A stretch of DNA of 64,000 nt from Simplicillium sp. C3G150-2 (Eukaryota; Ascomycota; Sordariomycetes; Hypocreales; Cordycipitaceae): positions 1,550,001 to 1,614,000 of the forward strand of contig JAJIYY010000004.1 of the NCBI GenBank assembly GCA_022702485.1. The letters run 5' to 3'. The translations under genes and the position numbers were made by a program. Of the stretch, positions 22,715-36,775 are shown piece by piece; the first letter of the stretch is position 1, and every line of letters starts with the position of its first letter. Under the pieces are notes generated by a model. That model searched no databases and was not told where the DNA came from. It saw nothing but the letters and a program-made list of their open reading frames with translations.

Positions 22715-24598
22715 ATGGCCTCCAAGCTGGCATGGTCCAAAAGCACCCGTATCAAGGTCATGATTGGCATTGATACGGCGTTCTTCTTTCTCGAGCTCAT
22801 CTGCGGATTCCTCGCTCACTCTTTGGCGCTGACGGCTGATGCCTTCCACATGGTTCGTATTGCCACCTGCGCAGCGACTCATCCTGCATCCTGCAGCGCC
22901 GCGCCGTCTTCAACGCCTCAGCGCTAATATATTTTGATCAGCTCAACGATATCATTTCGCTCATTATTGGTCTCTGGGCTGTCGTTGCTGCCCAAAAGGA
23001 AACTACCGATGAATTCACCTTCGGCGTACGTTGTCCCTCATCCGAGCCCCCTCCGAGCCTCGATTCCCACGCGCCAGCTCGTATGCTAACATGTTACTTT
23101 CTTTGTTTAGTGGGTTCGCGCAGAGATTCTGGGTGCATTCTTCAATGCCGTCTTCCTCATCGCCCTTTGTGTTTCGATTATTCTTGAAGCCCTCACTCGA
23201 TTCGTCGAACCTCCCGAGATCAACAACCCCAAGCTCATCCTCATCGTTGGATGTGCTGGTCTGTTCTCTAACCTTCTCGGCTTCGTTGTCCTTGGAGGAC
23301 ACGGACACTCTCACGGTCCCGGTGGCCATGACCATGGAGAGGAAGGCCACGAACACAGCCACAGCCACAGCCACGACATTGAAGCCGGACATGCTGCCAA
23401 TGAATATGCCCATGATATTGCCGATGAGGATGGCATCGTTGGAGACGTCCTACCCGAAGTTGTTGTAAGCCGCGCCTCCCACGCTGCTGGAACCACCGAC
23501 AGCCCCGGCCGAGTTCGTCGCATTCGATGGGACGGCGAAGACGAAAGCCGAGACGACTCCAACACCAAGACAGGCAGAGCCTCTCAGTCCCGTGGCCGCG
23601 AACTTCGCAGGTCCAGTAAGAGTGGCCAGCGTTTCACTTCCATCGACGATATGAGCATTCATCCATCTAGCTTCCGTCAGGACATCATTGCTGCTGGCCT
23701 CAGCTCCAGTAGCGTGCCTGTCGATAGCGACACTAGCGAAGATGCTGCTGCAGACTCTGAGAACGAGATCAACGAACAGTCCCCTCTTCTCAAGAATGCT
23801 AAGGGATCTAATGGCAGCGGTGCTATTCGACCCCATGCCTCGCATCCTAAGCGCAGGTCGCGACGTGATTCGAGTGTTCATGACGGCCACAACCACACCC
23901 TGCCACCCAAGCCGGGCAAGAAGGGCGGACACGATCACGGAGATATGGGCATGAATGCAATGGTCCTCCACGTTATCGGTGATGCTCTGGGTAACGTTGG
24001 TGTCATTGTAACCGCTCTCATCATCTGGCTCACCGACTGGCCTGGCAAGCTTTATGCTGATCCTGCCGTGTCTTTGGTCATCACTGCGATCATTCTCAAG
24101 ACATCGATTCCCCTCACCCGCGCTACATCGCGCATTCTCCTCCAAGCCACCCCCGAGAACATCTCAGTCAGTGATATTCGCCAGGACATTGAGGCATTGC
24201 CTGGTGTTGTTAGCTGTCACCACGTTCACGTCTGGCAGCTGTCTGACACCAAGGTTGTGGCCAGCTTGCATCTGCAAGTGTCCTTCCCGATCAACACTCA
24301 CAGCGGAGCCAAGTACATGCAGCTTGCTAAGCGCGCTCGCAAGTGCCTTCACGCCTATGGCATCCACAGTGCTACCATCCAGCCAGAGTTCTGTCTCGAT
24401 GAGGAACACTTGCACGACATTGACGACTCTGCTCTGACGTTGGATGGCGCTACTACCGACTCGTGTCTTCTGGAGTGTATCGATGACTGTGCTGCGCAAG
24501 GCTGCTGCCCCCCGGCTGAATCCTCTTCCAAGGCATCCTCAACCCGCCGAGCAAGTGATTCCGAGCACTCACAATCTGGAGCTGGTCATCAACACTAG
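22715..24598 (+). CDS. Cation diffusion facilitator zinc transporter (Zrc1/Cot1-like)
   Basis: The protein is about 569 aa in three exons (22715-22852, 22942-23025, 23111-24598), both introns phase 0. Six membrane helices are readable. The metal-site residues are in TM2 (ALTADAFHMLNDI; H-x3-D) and TM5 (MVLHVIGDALGN; H-x3-D), the Zn/Cd signature of CDF proteins. A His-rich cytosolic segment (GHGHSHGPGGHDHG and a run of HS pairs, about residues 145-175) follows TM4. A long Ser/Arg-rich loop and a C-terminal cytoplasmic domain (ALPGVVSCHHVHVWQLSDT) follow. Zrc1-type proteins exchange Zn2+ for H+ at the vacuole membrane and protect against zinc excess. The first donor (GTTCGT) is off consensus but is required by the conserved HMLNDI junction. 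The extreme C-terminus has a cysteine cluster (CLLECIDDCAAQGCCPP). Confidence 0.92.
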
Positions 24599-27500
24599 AA
24601 GACTTTCTGTTGAGCAACCCGATATGACGATCATGTCAAGAATCTGCTTCAATGCAGGGCAGTCTAAAAAACAATTCATAAACAGAGAATATAGAACGAA
24701 AACTGAAAACCGAAAAAGGAGGAGTGAAAGAAGAAAGCGGTAATGTAAACCGGAGATACTGGCAACAGTATTAGCCCAGCGGCTGTTCATGTGGTTTTGG
24801 ACAACACCCGGCGGTTGTGGTTCAGTCAGTCATTCATTTATCCCGTGCTATCTTGCATGGTATATTTCATTTTGCTGTCGTTATCAGTGTATTGGCGTTT
24901 TTTTTTTTTTTTCCTTAGTTGGGTTTGGATTGATCATTTTGGAGGGTTTGTGCTTTGTTGCTTGTCTCCTATGGACATTGCCAGCTTATACAATATGATT
25001 TCTTAGCTATTTCCATTTGAACATGTAAAATCGACATTGCTGTGATGCATGTCCACAATCATTTATGTGTCCTGTAACTGAGATTGTTCGAATTGTCTGT
25101 ACGCATGTTCTGCTGGCTGTTGAGACTAGATGTTGGTCCCGGGTAACTTTGAAGCGACCACCAACAGCGCAACGTCACGATGCATAGACCTGAGTCAAGT
25201 ACGGTAAGGTGACATTCAAATGCAGTTGTCGACAACACGCAGAGATTACGACCTGCCTTCTCCGAAAATCCGGGTACGCGGAAGAAATGATTGTCTGCTG
25301 CTTGCCATGCTGACAGCGATCTCGCTCCAGGATCTGCGTTTTTTCAATGCATAGGCTTGTAGCCACGCTTTCTAAGACATGGGGCAGCTTTGGCTGTAAA
25401 AAAAAATGGACATGTACATAGCAGGATTCCGCTAGCGATTGCATTGGCAAGAGACTGCGTACAACTCACTACTGTGCCGTACGCAGCACAAAGAAAGAAA
25501 GAGGTGTAGGCTCACAGGGGAAACTCATGGACCCCCCCTGGCCGGGTTTCTGCGCCATCTCAAGAAGCGAGATTGTGATTCAACGAATTATTGATTTGGT
25601 AGAAAGCTTGTGCGTTGGTACCGTAAGACGGAAGACATGGGGTTCTAACTTACTGGGGTTTGCGGGCAAAAAAGGCTGGTTCTTGTCTGAAGGACAGGGT
25701 ATGGTAGACCAGGCGACAAAATGACTTCCTCGGCTCAAGGTTGCTAACAGCATAGAAATGCTACGTAAGGAGTACATACTGTACTGTAATTATCACCAAG
25801 GCTGGACAGGGGAGGCCTCGTCTGACATCGGGGAGATGACTGAGGGCTTTTGTTTGTCTCTCATTTCAGACTCTGAACATGGAGTGCGCACGAATTGATC
25901 CTGCCCGTCTGATTTTTTCTTGGTTTCGCTCGGTCTTAGGTCTTATTCATTGCTGCGGCAAGTCGAGACGGAGCTTTTCGTTATCGTTTCGGCAAGGCAG
26001 ACCTTAATTACTTACTGTACATGATACAGAGCCTACTATTGTTTCGGGTCGGCTTGCTGCGGCGGCTTGCTGCTGCTAATTACCGTGTACAACAAGCCGC
26101 GACACATTGGCAACGAAAATAACGAATACATGTATTTCCGACCTGAAAACAAATGAGAATAAGTCGGACACTCAGGCTACGGGGCGGCACCAAATGTGAT
26201 AATCGTGCGCTGGATTACCAACTCGCCCAATTCATGCTATCACCGACCGGCAAGTCCAACGAGTGATGTGCAACTAGCAATGCACAGTCGCAAACAACAA
26301 GATGGGGACAGGGCCATGGAAGAGCTAAGCATGGATGCCATGTAAAGTAGTGTACCTTGGTGCGAGATTTGCTTTTTGTGACTGGACAGCATTCCAAAGC
26401 TATGACCATGGTCTTATGGCCATAGCTTCTATTCCCTGCTCTCAACCGCCAGGAAGTCACCACTGTGGCTAAAAGATACGGCACAGAGGTTCTGTGGAAT
26501 AGTGCCGTTGAATGATATCAACATGAGCAAACCATTTCACAGCAGTATTGAAAGGGCTTCGATGGTGTTGTGTGGTTGCAGCCAATTGCTCACCCGGTGT
26601 TGGCCGGTCCAGCATGTCGTTGCAGCAATTAGCCTGTGGACCGTGGCCTGTGCGATCTCATGTACTGTTGCATAATGCCTGTCGTCGAAGGATTCTTAAT
26701 AAATTCGTACAGTACTTGTACATGGACAATGACGCTGGGGAATGCCATCGCGTCATGGCTCCCCAGAACACAATGACCCATGCTTTGTTTAGATGTAAAT
26801 GGGTCACTGAGGCAAGTCCATTACCACGAACGGAAAAGCTTTCTCCCCGAATTGGTCAATTATCATAAGTTGCTAATAATTGATGCGTCGCGTCCAGCAT
26901 TGGCGCCTTTTCCATCGGGTTAGCCCATAGCCGTGTTCGACTTGCAGTGGCTTTGCCAGGGCCCCTGGCTAGCTGGGCCAGGTCCGATTTCAAAATGGGG
27001 ATCTTCGCGTCTCCGTTGTCGTCGCAGCTGAACCAAAAGCAGGATTTCCCAAAGCCATCGCTTGCCCGTAATGAGCTTCTGCTCCACATTCTCCGCCCGT
27101 TAACATCGAGATGCTTCTCAGTTGCGGGCGATCTCTACGTTATTCTTGATCCCCAAAGTGAAAAAGTTGGATGTGTTGGATCCGTTCATTAAAATGTCGT
27201 GTGTTTTGGCGTAAGCCTCCCAGGAAACAGGACTATGAGTTGGCGTGCAGTAGACATGGACTTCTCTACATGCACATCTTTCACAACTGCATGTTGATCC
27301 ATCTGGTGTTTGCAAATCGGACGCACCACAATTCCCAAGCAAGCGTCGGTTTGAAAGTCATGATCGGCGAGAATTGACTATTCTTCAGCCCCAATGGCAC
27401 CCCGAAAAAAGCTGTTCATGTTTCCCAATTGGTACGAGTGCTGCTGTGAACAGTCGCCTAATCAATCGTGTATTGTGATTGGCAATAAGAAGCCTCATCA

Positions 27501-30500
27501 GCAGGAGCTATCGTTTGGATACCACCACTTCGATCCAGTGCCTCAGGTTTTGATTTAACATGCTTTAAGGTCACCACCGTCGGTGTCTGTTTGCTCCCGA
27601 TTGGTGTCGAATGAGCCGCCAGGAGCGAATCCAGCGTCGATGTCGTCTCACAATTTTTCTAGCAGGGAACCGTCGAAAGGCTGTACCAAAAAACTGTAGC
27701 CTAGACAGAGCGATGTAACTCTTCCGTGTTGATGTATGTGCCACTGTTCATTGCCAAGTGGCACTATCGCCAATCCGCAGCGCGCTCTAAACTCTCTTTC
27801 GGCGCGTTGCTGCTGACGCGTAAAGCGGCTGGTCCAATGGCAGAGCACGATTCCTGCAGAATCGTCAGCAAATTTTAGCCGTCGCCTCCAACAACAAGCA
27901 CTGGCGACTTAGCTCCCCCCACAGCTGGTGTGACTGTAGATCTGATTCCGTGCTAGTTGGCGCGCCATACGAAGGGCATAACAATCGCACAACGCGCACC
28001 AGAAATGGCTCAATTGGCGACAGCAACTGGGCCTCGACCTGCCTAATTTGCAATTGGTTGCGAGGCGCCGAAGCCATTAGCTTGAAGCTTTGCACGTTTT
28101 TGTATTTCTCGATGTCGACATGCTCCCAGAAGGGGGTCCATTGGCTCGATTGGAAAGCGATAGTTGCACCCCATCCTACATTCAGAACCAACGGGCCTCT
28201 CGTCAAATTGAGAGCTCCCTTCGATGCCAATACCTATTTTTAATGCGTCTCGTGTTACACACGCCACTGTGCTCTTGCCAGCGTGAGCCAAGATCCAACA
28301 TGCTGCTGCTTTTGGTGTCGCGTGCGTTTCACTACCCTGTTAAGCCTGTTCAAATTGGTCCACGCTGCGGGGAAGAATGCAACGCCATTGCCACGCTTTC
28401 TCACTCTTCCACGCATGGCCTCGTGCTCACCTGGCTTCGCATTCAGTAAACGAACCAGGATAAAGAAAATCCTGCCCTGGTGCCAATACCGTCGAGTACC
28501 TCCTCACAAGCAAGTGTGCGGAACACTCATGCGCAATGTGTAATTGATTTGCTCTTTCTTGAGAGGGCTCTTCATTGGCAAGTTTGACGGTACAACGGAC
28601 TTAACCATACACCTGGTTCTATGCAAGGTTGTCCCTAGTCACTGTACACCCTTAGTTTTGGCTTTGGCGAGTAGTGTTCAGTACTTTACCACAGTGCTTC
28701 ACCGCATCATAGTCCAGCAAATATGCTTGGGTTTACAGGACGAAGAGAGTTGTGAAGTATCTGGCTCATTCACAAACTAAACACATCACAGAAGTCGAGA
28801 TCGTCCCCTGCTTTGGCGACGCTGTTCGGTCGCCTCGTTCATTGCCTGATTTTGTGGTGGAGCTATGAGGACGCCATGTCAGCGCCTCGGCAGGTTCTGG
28901 TGCAGTCGATTTCAGTTTTCCGTCGCCAGCCTTGTGATTGAAGGCGGCGTAGACTACCTGGTACGGTATGAAGATGCGAAATCCAATATTGCCCAACGTC
29001 TAGGCGCTGACTGGCTTGCCTCATTAATCTCGTACATGGCTCAATAGAACTATGGAATAGCCCTAAAGAAACACGCTCTTACTCAATAGCAGTTCTGCAT
29101 TCTTTCGCCGCGAATAGCCAGCAGCTTTTCGAAACAAACATCATCATGACATGTACTATGGAGAAACCCATGCAGGAAGCTCCGCCAAGCTATTCCATAC
29201 CTAGAGAGATGCCCGTGTTTGTCAGTTTGAGGGGGGTGCTGAGAGGATTGTGCCGACTTTACCTTACCCCGGCACACAGCCGCAGGCACTATACCGTGCT
29301 GAGCTTGAATCCTGCATGATGCATGGCCACTTTCTGCAGTGCTAAAGGCAAAGTCTCCAACAGCTGCGCGACTGGTTCGCGTTTTTCTTCATGCTTTCCC
29401 ACCTCGGTGCATATTTGGAACTGTACAGTATTTGCTACTCCTAATGCACTCTCTCCACACTTGAAGCATCCCCTCTCAGCCTTGTGATTTGTTCTCGAAT
29501 TATGGCATCGGACCAACGCCAGAGATCCTTGTCACTTCTGCGCCATGCACGGCCAGACTTTGCACAGCGACGTTGTCATTAACCGCATAACCCGTAATCG
29601 TTCTTACACTGTGTAGTGGTGTGTAAGTCGCTTTTCTCGACGTCAAGCCTCGACTACGGCAAGGTTTGAGACAGCGGGCGACGACACCCATGTCTGATGA
29701 AGTTCGGCGTATATTTCATGTCGGAGGATAAGGGCTACAGCGGATATTGAGCATGAATCAATCCCACATCGGGACCCTGTAGGCAGACATCATCATTTGT
29801 CGGCCTGGCCCGTTTTGTGAGGGAGCTTGTTCGTGGTCCGCCGTGGATCCGATCCCACAGTGGCTGCCAACGCTGCTAATATCTTGCAGCCCCAGGAGGC
29901 GGCGGCTGTCAAAGCTACAGAGGTTGGAAACGCTGGGAATACCGTCATGGCGCGACTAGATATTTTGTTTCTCAGTACGCTGCAGAAATAATACATCACT
30001 GTGTAATGGCCGAAGCAGTAGGAACAAAGCTGTGAAATATATCACGTCGCTTCTGTAGGTCAGCCATGCACTAGCTTCTTTCAGACATAAAGTTGAACCA
30101 CGGAGCAGTTGATATAGCGACAAACTACCATGTTATCCAGTTGAAGCAAGCTTGGTACGTCAATGGGGTCCTTGAGGCCAGAACACCGGGGTGTATGCCC
30201 GACTTTCGTGCAAGTTACCGAAAAGAATGCCGCAGGGTCCTGGGCATCGCTGGTTGCGGTCCTGTTTTTTTCTTCACTGAGCCTCTGCTTTGACTCTTTC
30301 CGAGGCCAGGGTCCAACGCTTTTCGTCTCACGTATCCGCCAGGTCTCCGCTGATAATTATTCCTGAGGAGCAACGGATCCCAAGAGGATCAAGGGAAAAG
30401 TTTTTCGTTTCGCGTTGACCCGGCACTTGCTCCGCCAATTCGGTCGAGGCTTTTGCCGCTGACGCATCGTGACGGGGTTAAACTTGTTGGCGGGAGCAAA

Positions 30501-33500
30501 TTTGATAGGTAACGCCTGGTGAAGCATCTGGTGGAACGTAGAGTTGAGTGGTCGGGGACGACATAGTGGGTGCAAGACGTAGTTTTAAAATTTTCTGGCT
30601 GCCGATGCTGCACAAAGATGGAGTAGTAGATGGGACTTGCCACGAGGGTGTGCGATGGAGCTTCGACTAGCTCTTCAATTTCCTACCCTCGCGCTTTACA
30701 CGCCTAGCTTAGAGTCGTGTGCGCGTAATGGACCTCAAGTGGTTCTCACAGTGGGCATTATTGGCGTGAAGCAGCGGTGAGAAGAGGATCAAGTGGCGAT
30801 GGTGAAAAGTTTTTCACATTTTCGTTGTCAGGGAAAAGAAATATTGGGCTGGTAAATGGAGGCAAAGTGGGAGTCGTTGGGCAAGGGAAAGAGGCATCGT
30901 GAACAGACAGCTGTCTGCACGCCTTTGGGCAGCTGTCAGCACTGTAGGCTCTGGTGGATACAGCCTGGAAGCTTCAGGGCTCAACTTTCCCCGCCACAGT
31001 GGGAAGCCACAGTGTACTAGCCTCAGGGATTGGGGTACAGCTTTTGGCTGGGTTGCCTATTTTGTGCATGGGAAGGCTTTTATGTCGTCATAACCCGCCC
31101 CGTAATGGAAGCGCCAAAAGTAAAAGCTTCCAGAAGCATTTGTGCACGCTGTGCATGCGGCGCTCGCCCGCACAGCAGCCCGCCTAGTAGCACAGGCGGC
31201 ATTTGAACGCCTTTTCTTTTGCTTTGCTGTGCGAGGTACATCAGTAAAGCTAGCCCCTGCTGCCAATAGTATACAGTGCATCGCCCCTGACGCACGCACT
31301 TAAGGTCTTGCGTTTTCATCTACAAATCTTGCATAGAAAAAAAAAAGCAACATAAAGGGTTGGATCGTGATGTGGCTTGCTGCTTTGCACCAGCACTGGC
31401 TCTTTCGGGGGCCAGATTCCAGGAGTCAGGGGCGCTATGAATAGCTCGACTCCGTTATTCTTATTATCCACAGCAGTGGTGCGCTTCAATGAGCGCTCGT
31501 TGCTGCACTGGCAATGTTGAACTCTTTCTACAATGCATTGTTTTCTCACACAATATGTCTAATACGATACACCACCAGGGAAACGGAGACGAGAAAACTT
31601 CTTCCGTCATTTGCCTCCCTGCGCAAGCAAACGTCTCGCGGACCCAGCCCGGTGGTGGAAGCAAATGCTAGTAAAACCATGAACAAAGGCAGTCTCAACG
31701 CCAAAGCGCCATGATTGTATCAATTGGGCAGCAAAAGGCAAGGGGTTCGTTAGAGCCCAAGCATGTCATCCCCGACAACTGCAAGGGCCCGCTGTGTACC
31801 TGCGCAATTGTCATTTAAAGTGCATGCAGCTGCTGCAAAGAACAAATTGATAGAAAAAGGAATCCAGGGTTGTCTTAAACCCTTGCCTGGGGCTTCGGAG
31901 GGGTTGAGGCTAACAAACAGAAGCAACGTTTTTATACATGCTGTGGAACTCATTTATTAGAGTCGTGGGTCGTGCAGCGCGTGGAGAGGCACCTGCATTT
32001 TTTTTCTCGTCTCCTTACTGGTTAACCTTGGTGTGCTCAGATGCTTTGCATTAATTGTTACTTCCGGGGTATGCTCCCAGCACTCATCCCCTTGCTTACA
32101 CTAGGTTGAGCATTACGAGTGTCCAGGTTAATCTTTATTACCTGTTTTTCAGTAAGTTTCCCGAATAGATCAGTGTATACAATATCCGCCAATCATTCGT
32201 CGGTCACGTCAACAGGTCTCCTCATGGTCTCGGCCGCCGCTTCCAAGACCGGCGGATGACACGCACTGTTGGCTGACGTTTGCCGTATCCAAGAACATGG
32301 CTTCCACCGTTTCGGGTCTGCCCAATTGGCCCATGCAATTGTACGTTTGTCTCGAAAATCAAGAGACATTTAGGTGGACATGCGTCGTCGTTTTCGTCTG
32401 TGAGAGACTAGACAAGAATTTGCTGATCTTGGCCGTAGCATTTGGCCTCTGTGAATAATTGGTGTCTAGAAACTAACACCATTGGCTAATAATAATTATC
32501 CGAGTCTCAAATGGGTAAGCGTCTTGCTTGAGATTTTCTTCTGGGCGTTGGGTACGCGGAGCGAACGACAGCCACTGGCATTGCTGGAGCTGGCTTTTCA
32601 GCACTTCGCCACTCACATAGTATGAAACAATACCCATACAGTAGCCATGGACCGCTCAGCCCGGATACGCCTCAGAATTCCCAAGTTTTCTTCAAGCTTT
32701 AGATTGGACGGGCAAGCAAGGTATCGGACAATACTTTGAACGCCACTCTTACCGCCGGTCAATTTACCATCTTAACAGGGTGAGTGAGACGTTGGTACAA
32801 TGTACAATTGATGATTTGCAGCATATCAATGGGGCAACAGGGCGCTTTGGACGAGGAGACTGACACGAGCAATGACGACCGTCCAGCCAGTCAGGGCCCC
32901 CCAGCAGTGAGCCTTGCTCTTCATCGGTCGGCGCCGCCGGATGTCCAGTGACGAGCTACTGGCACTGGCATATCATTTCGAAGACACCACCACCCTCAGA
33001 TCCGAAAGAGCTATAAAAATGTTTTGAGACCTCCATTACCCTAGGGCACGGCAGATCTAATTGAGTGCCAATTGGAGGCCAATGCATTCTATTAACCGCA
33101 AGTTGTGTACCATACTTGGTACAAGACCGTTTACCAACAGTGTTCAGGGGAGTCGGACGAGCACAGCGCTGTAATCGGCAAGCTGTATTTTGGCTGTGGA
33201 GCTACATAGCCCTCCTCAACAGAGCCAATTGAGGCGGTCTTCATATGCTTATGAGTAATTATTACTGCGGACTGTCAGCGGACTCTGGCTGCCTCTAGCC
33301 TGTGGCAAGCTAGTTGAAAAGCTAGAGCAAGCGATCACGATTAGTGCATACGCGCAAAGGCACAGAAATTTTGACATGTTCAACTAGATGTTATATTTTT
33401 TATTGTCCAGATTCGCCTGATGGAGAGAAACCAATTTCAACGTGGCAATGGCTCAATACTCAAACACCCTCTCGAAAAGATCAAGGAACAGCAACGCCAC

Positions 33501-36369
33501 CAGCCACAAGAGAGCTGGGCGCGATACGCTCAAGGACGCCAAATACAGAAGGGAAAGAGATGCGAAGGCTCGTTTAGGCAAAGAGAAGGCAAGGCAAAAG
33601 GAGAGAATTATGGGCGCTATTATTATTAGTGGGCATCTTTCAAGTCTCCGATACTAAACAGAAACACAAAAGCGTGCTATTTTGATGGTTTGAGGCGGCT
33701 GAACGGCCTGGCGCAATTTTGCAGGCTACGACGCAAGATGATTGGAGTGCTTTGCTCCCCATGGCCCAAACACGCATGATGGATTAGGGACACGGGAGGT
33801 CGTGTAAAAGCGCGTACGAGGCTCATTATTGGCTGGCGTGGATGCGGAGGCGTCCAAGATGTCGGGGCTTTGAGACCACCTTTGTGTGGGTTCTGGTGCA
33901 ACCTTTTCCGAGAAACCATTGAGCATCATATTAGCGCTATAGTACAGCGTTCCCTCTCCGCTCTGGCCTTCACTGTAGGCCCAAGCTGTTCGTAACTGAG
34001 AGGTAAGGTTGAGTGCGCTGTAGTACGGTGGCTACGGAGTACAAGGAGATGTAGGATCTGACATGTATACGTTGAATTGTGCGTCAGTTTCCTGTTTTAG
34101 GTCTGGATAATGACATCAATCAGTTGTGTTCAACAGCCGAGCCAAATCACCACGCTGTGGTCCATGCACATCATGTACTGTACACAGTCGACACAGCTGT
34201 GGGAGCAATAGCCCCCAATTGGATTGTCGGTGGCTTGGGGACGGACCTGGCTATTATTATAATACATAGCTTGGAATGGACATCCAGGTATTACCATCGC
34301 CTGAGGCGCTTCCAAAACAGGCGTTGGAGACGATGCAAGACTTGACCTGGTGAGCAGGTGCATTAGCGAGCGACAGCTCATCGACAATATTGCATGCGCT
34401 ATTGCAGAGCTGGGTAAGTGATACTCTTCAGGCCCTTCTCCGATAACCCAGACAAGCAGCTAGGCTGGCCATTTAGTGATGCAACGTCTACGTGGTTGAG
34501 ACAATTTGCCATTTTGTGGCGTGTGAGCTGCGAACCAGCGCGCACGTTTTTCCCACGACTGTTGCGAATTTACAACAAATCGCAAAAGGAAATCTCAAAC
34601 AAGTGCGAAGCGAGTCAATTGAATGGACATGAGCAAGCAAATTGAACGTGTCTAGTGCTGCTAGCTCACCATTTTTGTTTGACATGACAAGCAATTTCGA
34701 TCTCGTGTGCGATCGACGTGGCTCGGCGAGACAAGGTGGTGTTGAGGATGTCGCGCGTTCGCCTCGCCTCTCCCAAAGCAGCAGAGAGCCACAAGCCCAT
34801 CTTCCACTAGCCTACCTGGCGTGTCTGCCAACGCGTATAGTGGTTGATGGTGTGTTGGTTTGTGGGTAAGACACCCACCTCAAAGCAAATTATAGAACCA
34901 GAATGGAGATGCTAGCGCGCCGATGGGCTGCCACAAGCCCCAAGAGCTTGGTTGACCAGTGGAGAAGCTGGAAGGATGGCGGTCGTGTTGTGAACTCTAG
35001 CGCTGTTTTTGCTTTCTTCAGTTGTATAAGCTACCACAGCCAGCCGCTGTAACTGCTGTATGACGACTAGTACTGGTACAGCGACAACAGATTTGTTGTG
35101 GAAAGCCGTGTTTGGCTGGTCCTTGCGTAGTGGTGGTGGCGTGCAGTCTTTGAATGAACGCCAAGTATTGTACATGTAGCACTGAAAAGTAAGGCCATTC
35201 GGTCTGGATAAATGGCATTTCACCATTCTCGTCAAGATCTCCATGTTCATCCACACCACAGTCGCGTGTGCCGTGAACCCTTTTCTTGGTTGGTAATTGG
35301 CAAGTCAGTAATAGTAATCGTTACGGCTCAGAGCGGCCGAGGCCCATGAGTACCTAATTATCCCGGGCTGTTTATGTGTGGTGCAGGACATTGACGCCAA
35401 AGTCAAACATCAAATCGTGATTCACCTACTGCCAACTTACAACCACTCCGTGCCAACATTTGAAATGGCGGTCACATCCCATGGCCGTTCCCCCTGATTA
35501 ATCTGTGTGTAAGATAACAGGCTGTACACGACGAGGCTAAACGATGTTTTGCATTTGTCCATGGGCGTGGCAATTAAGTGGTCGCATGACAATTTCGTCA
35601 ATCTTGCCCACGATTCCGATGGCCTGCTTTTCAGGCCGCCTGGAGCCAGACCCAGGCCTAGCTTCAGGGCCCCCTGTGGTCTGCTGTTTTTGCTCTAAAC
35701 AAACAAGCCTGGGTGCTTTCAACGCCAATCAATTGGGTCGGCCAACGGTCAACCTGAAATCGTGCATCGACGTACGAAAAGAAGTGAAGTGTAGTTGATA
35801 AATAGGATCCAATTGCGTTTTCGGTTTCCGTGATTCTTCTTGATCCCTACCGTCTGGGCAAGCCAGCATCTTTTTTACCCTGTCTACACTGCGCGCTTTT
35901 CATTAGTGCTGAGCCTTGCATTTGCACACAGGCACGCACAACTTCAGCTCGGAGCCTTCACCGTACTAATTGTGCACATCAGTACAAATCTGCGGGGAGT
36001 ATTATTTTTATCCAATTCGACCCAGGACGCACCGGACGCTTGGCTCTGGAGCTGTTTCGGCCCCCGCATCAAGCTCGAAACCGCAGCGCAAGAGCCCATC
36101 TTTAATCAAATTGATTGGGCTATTTAGTACCTTTGGTTTTATTTGATTTCCTCAATCTTTTCGAGGTTTTCATTTTTGCCAAATCTGATTGGCCCACCAA
36201 GCTCCTTGCTTCCGGAAAGGCCCAGGAGAAGAGAGCTTATGCGAGCTTTGATTATCACCTCGCAGCTCAGCTAATGAGCTACAGGCAAGGAAGTAGCCGA
36301 CAGCTGCATCATATGCACAAGCACACAACCATTACGAAAAACACTGTATCACAGCTCCGTGGTCTCTCA

Positions 36370-36400
36370 TTTTTCTATTTTCTATTTTCTATTTTTCATT
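36370..36400. repeat. CTATTTT short tandem repeat
   Basis: Three to four TTTTCTA units lie head to tail in a T-rich patch inside the gene desert. Confidence 0.55.
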
Positions 36401-36763
36401 TGCCATATTTTATTTTTGGCTATCCGCTGCCACGCCCGAGCAATACGCACACGACCGTCTCTCGCGGCTCTGTGTTCGAGACACAATTAAACTTCTGCCA
36501 AGGTGGTCCTCTGGACACGTCCTGAATCATTTCGACCAGCAGATACCTGTCTTGACAAGTAAGTGACCTCTGCAAAAAATAGCCGCTGGTCGTGAGCGTC
36601 ATCAATCCAACCGAGGGTTTCGAGCTAATACAAAAACAACGTCGCAGGGCACATAAAAGTTACAAAATTAAAGATCACGAAAAAGAAACGAGCACAAGAC
36701 CACCAACCATATTCTCGTCTAACCACAATAGGTACGTACGTGCATTGGATTTTGTGCAGCAAC

Positions 36764-36775
36764 GAACGCGTTCGC
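36764..36775. promoter_or_regulatory. Perfect palindrome CGAACGCGTTCG containing an MluI cell-cycle box
   Basis: The 12-mer is its own reverse complement and centres on ACGCGT, the MBF-type core. It is about 2.6 kb upstream of the cyclin ATG and about 0.7 kb upstream of the pyrimidine-rich core promoter, a plausible position for a cyclin control element (inference). Confidence 0.4.
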
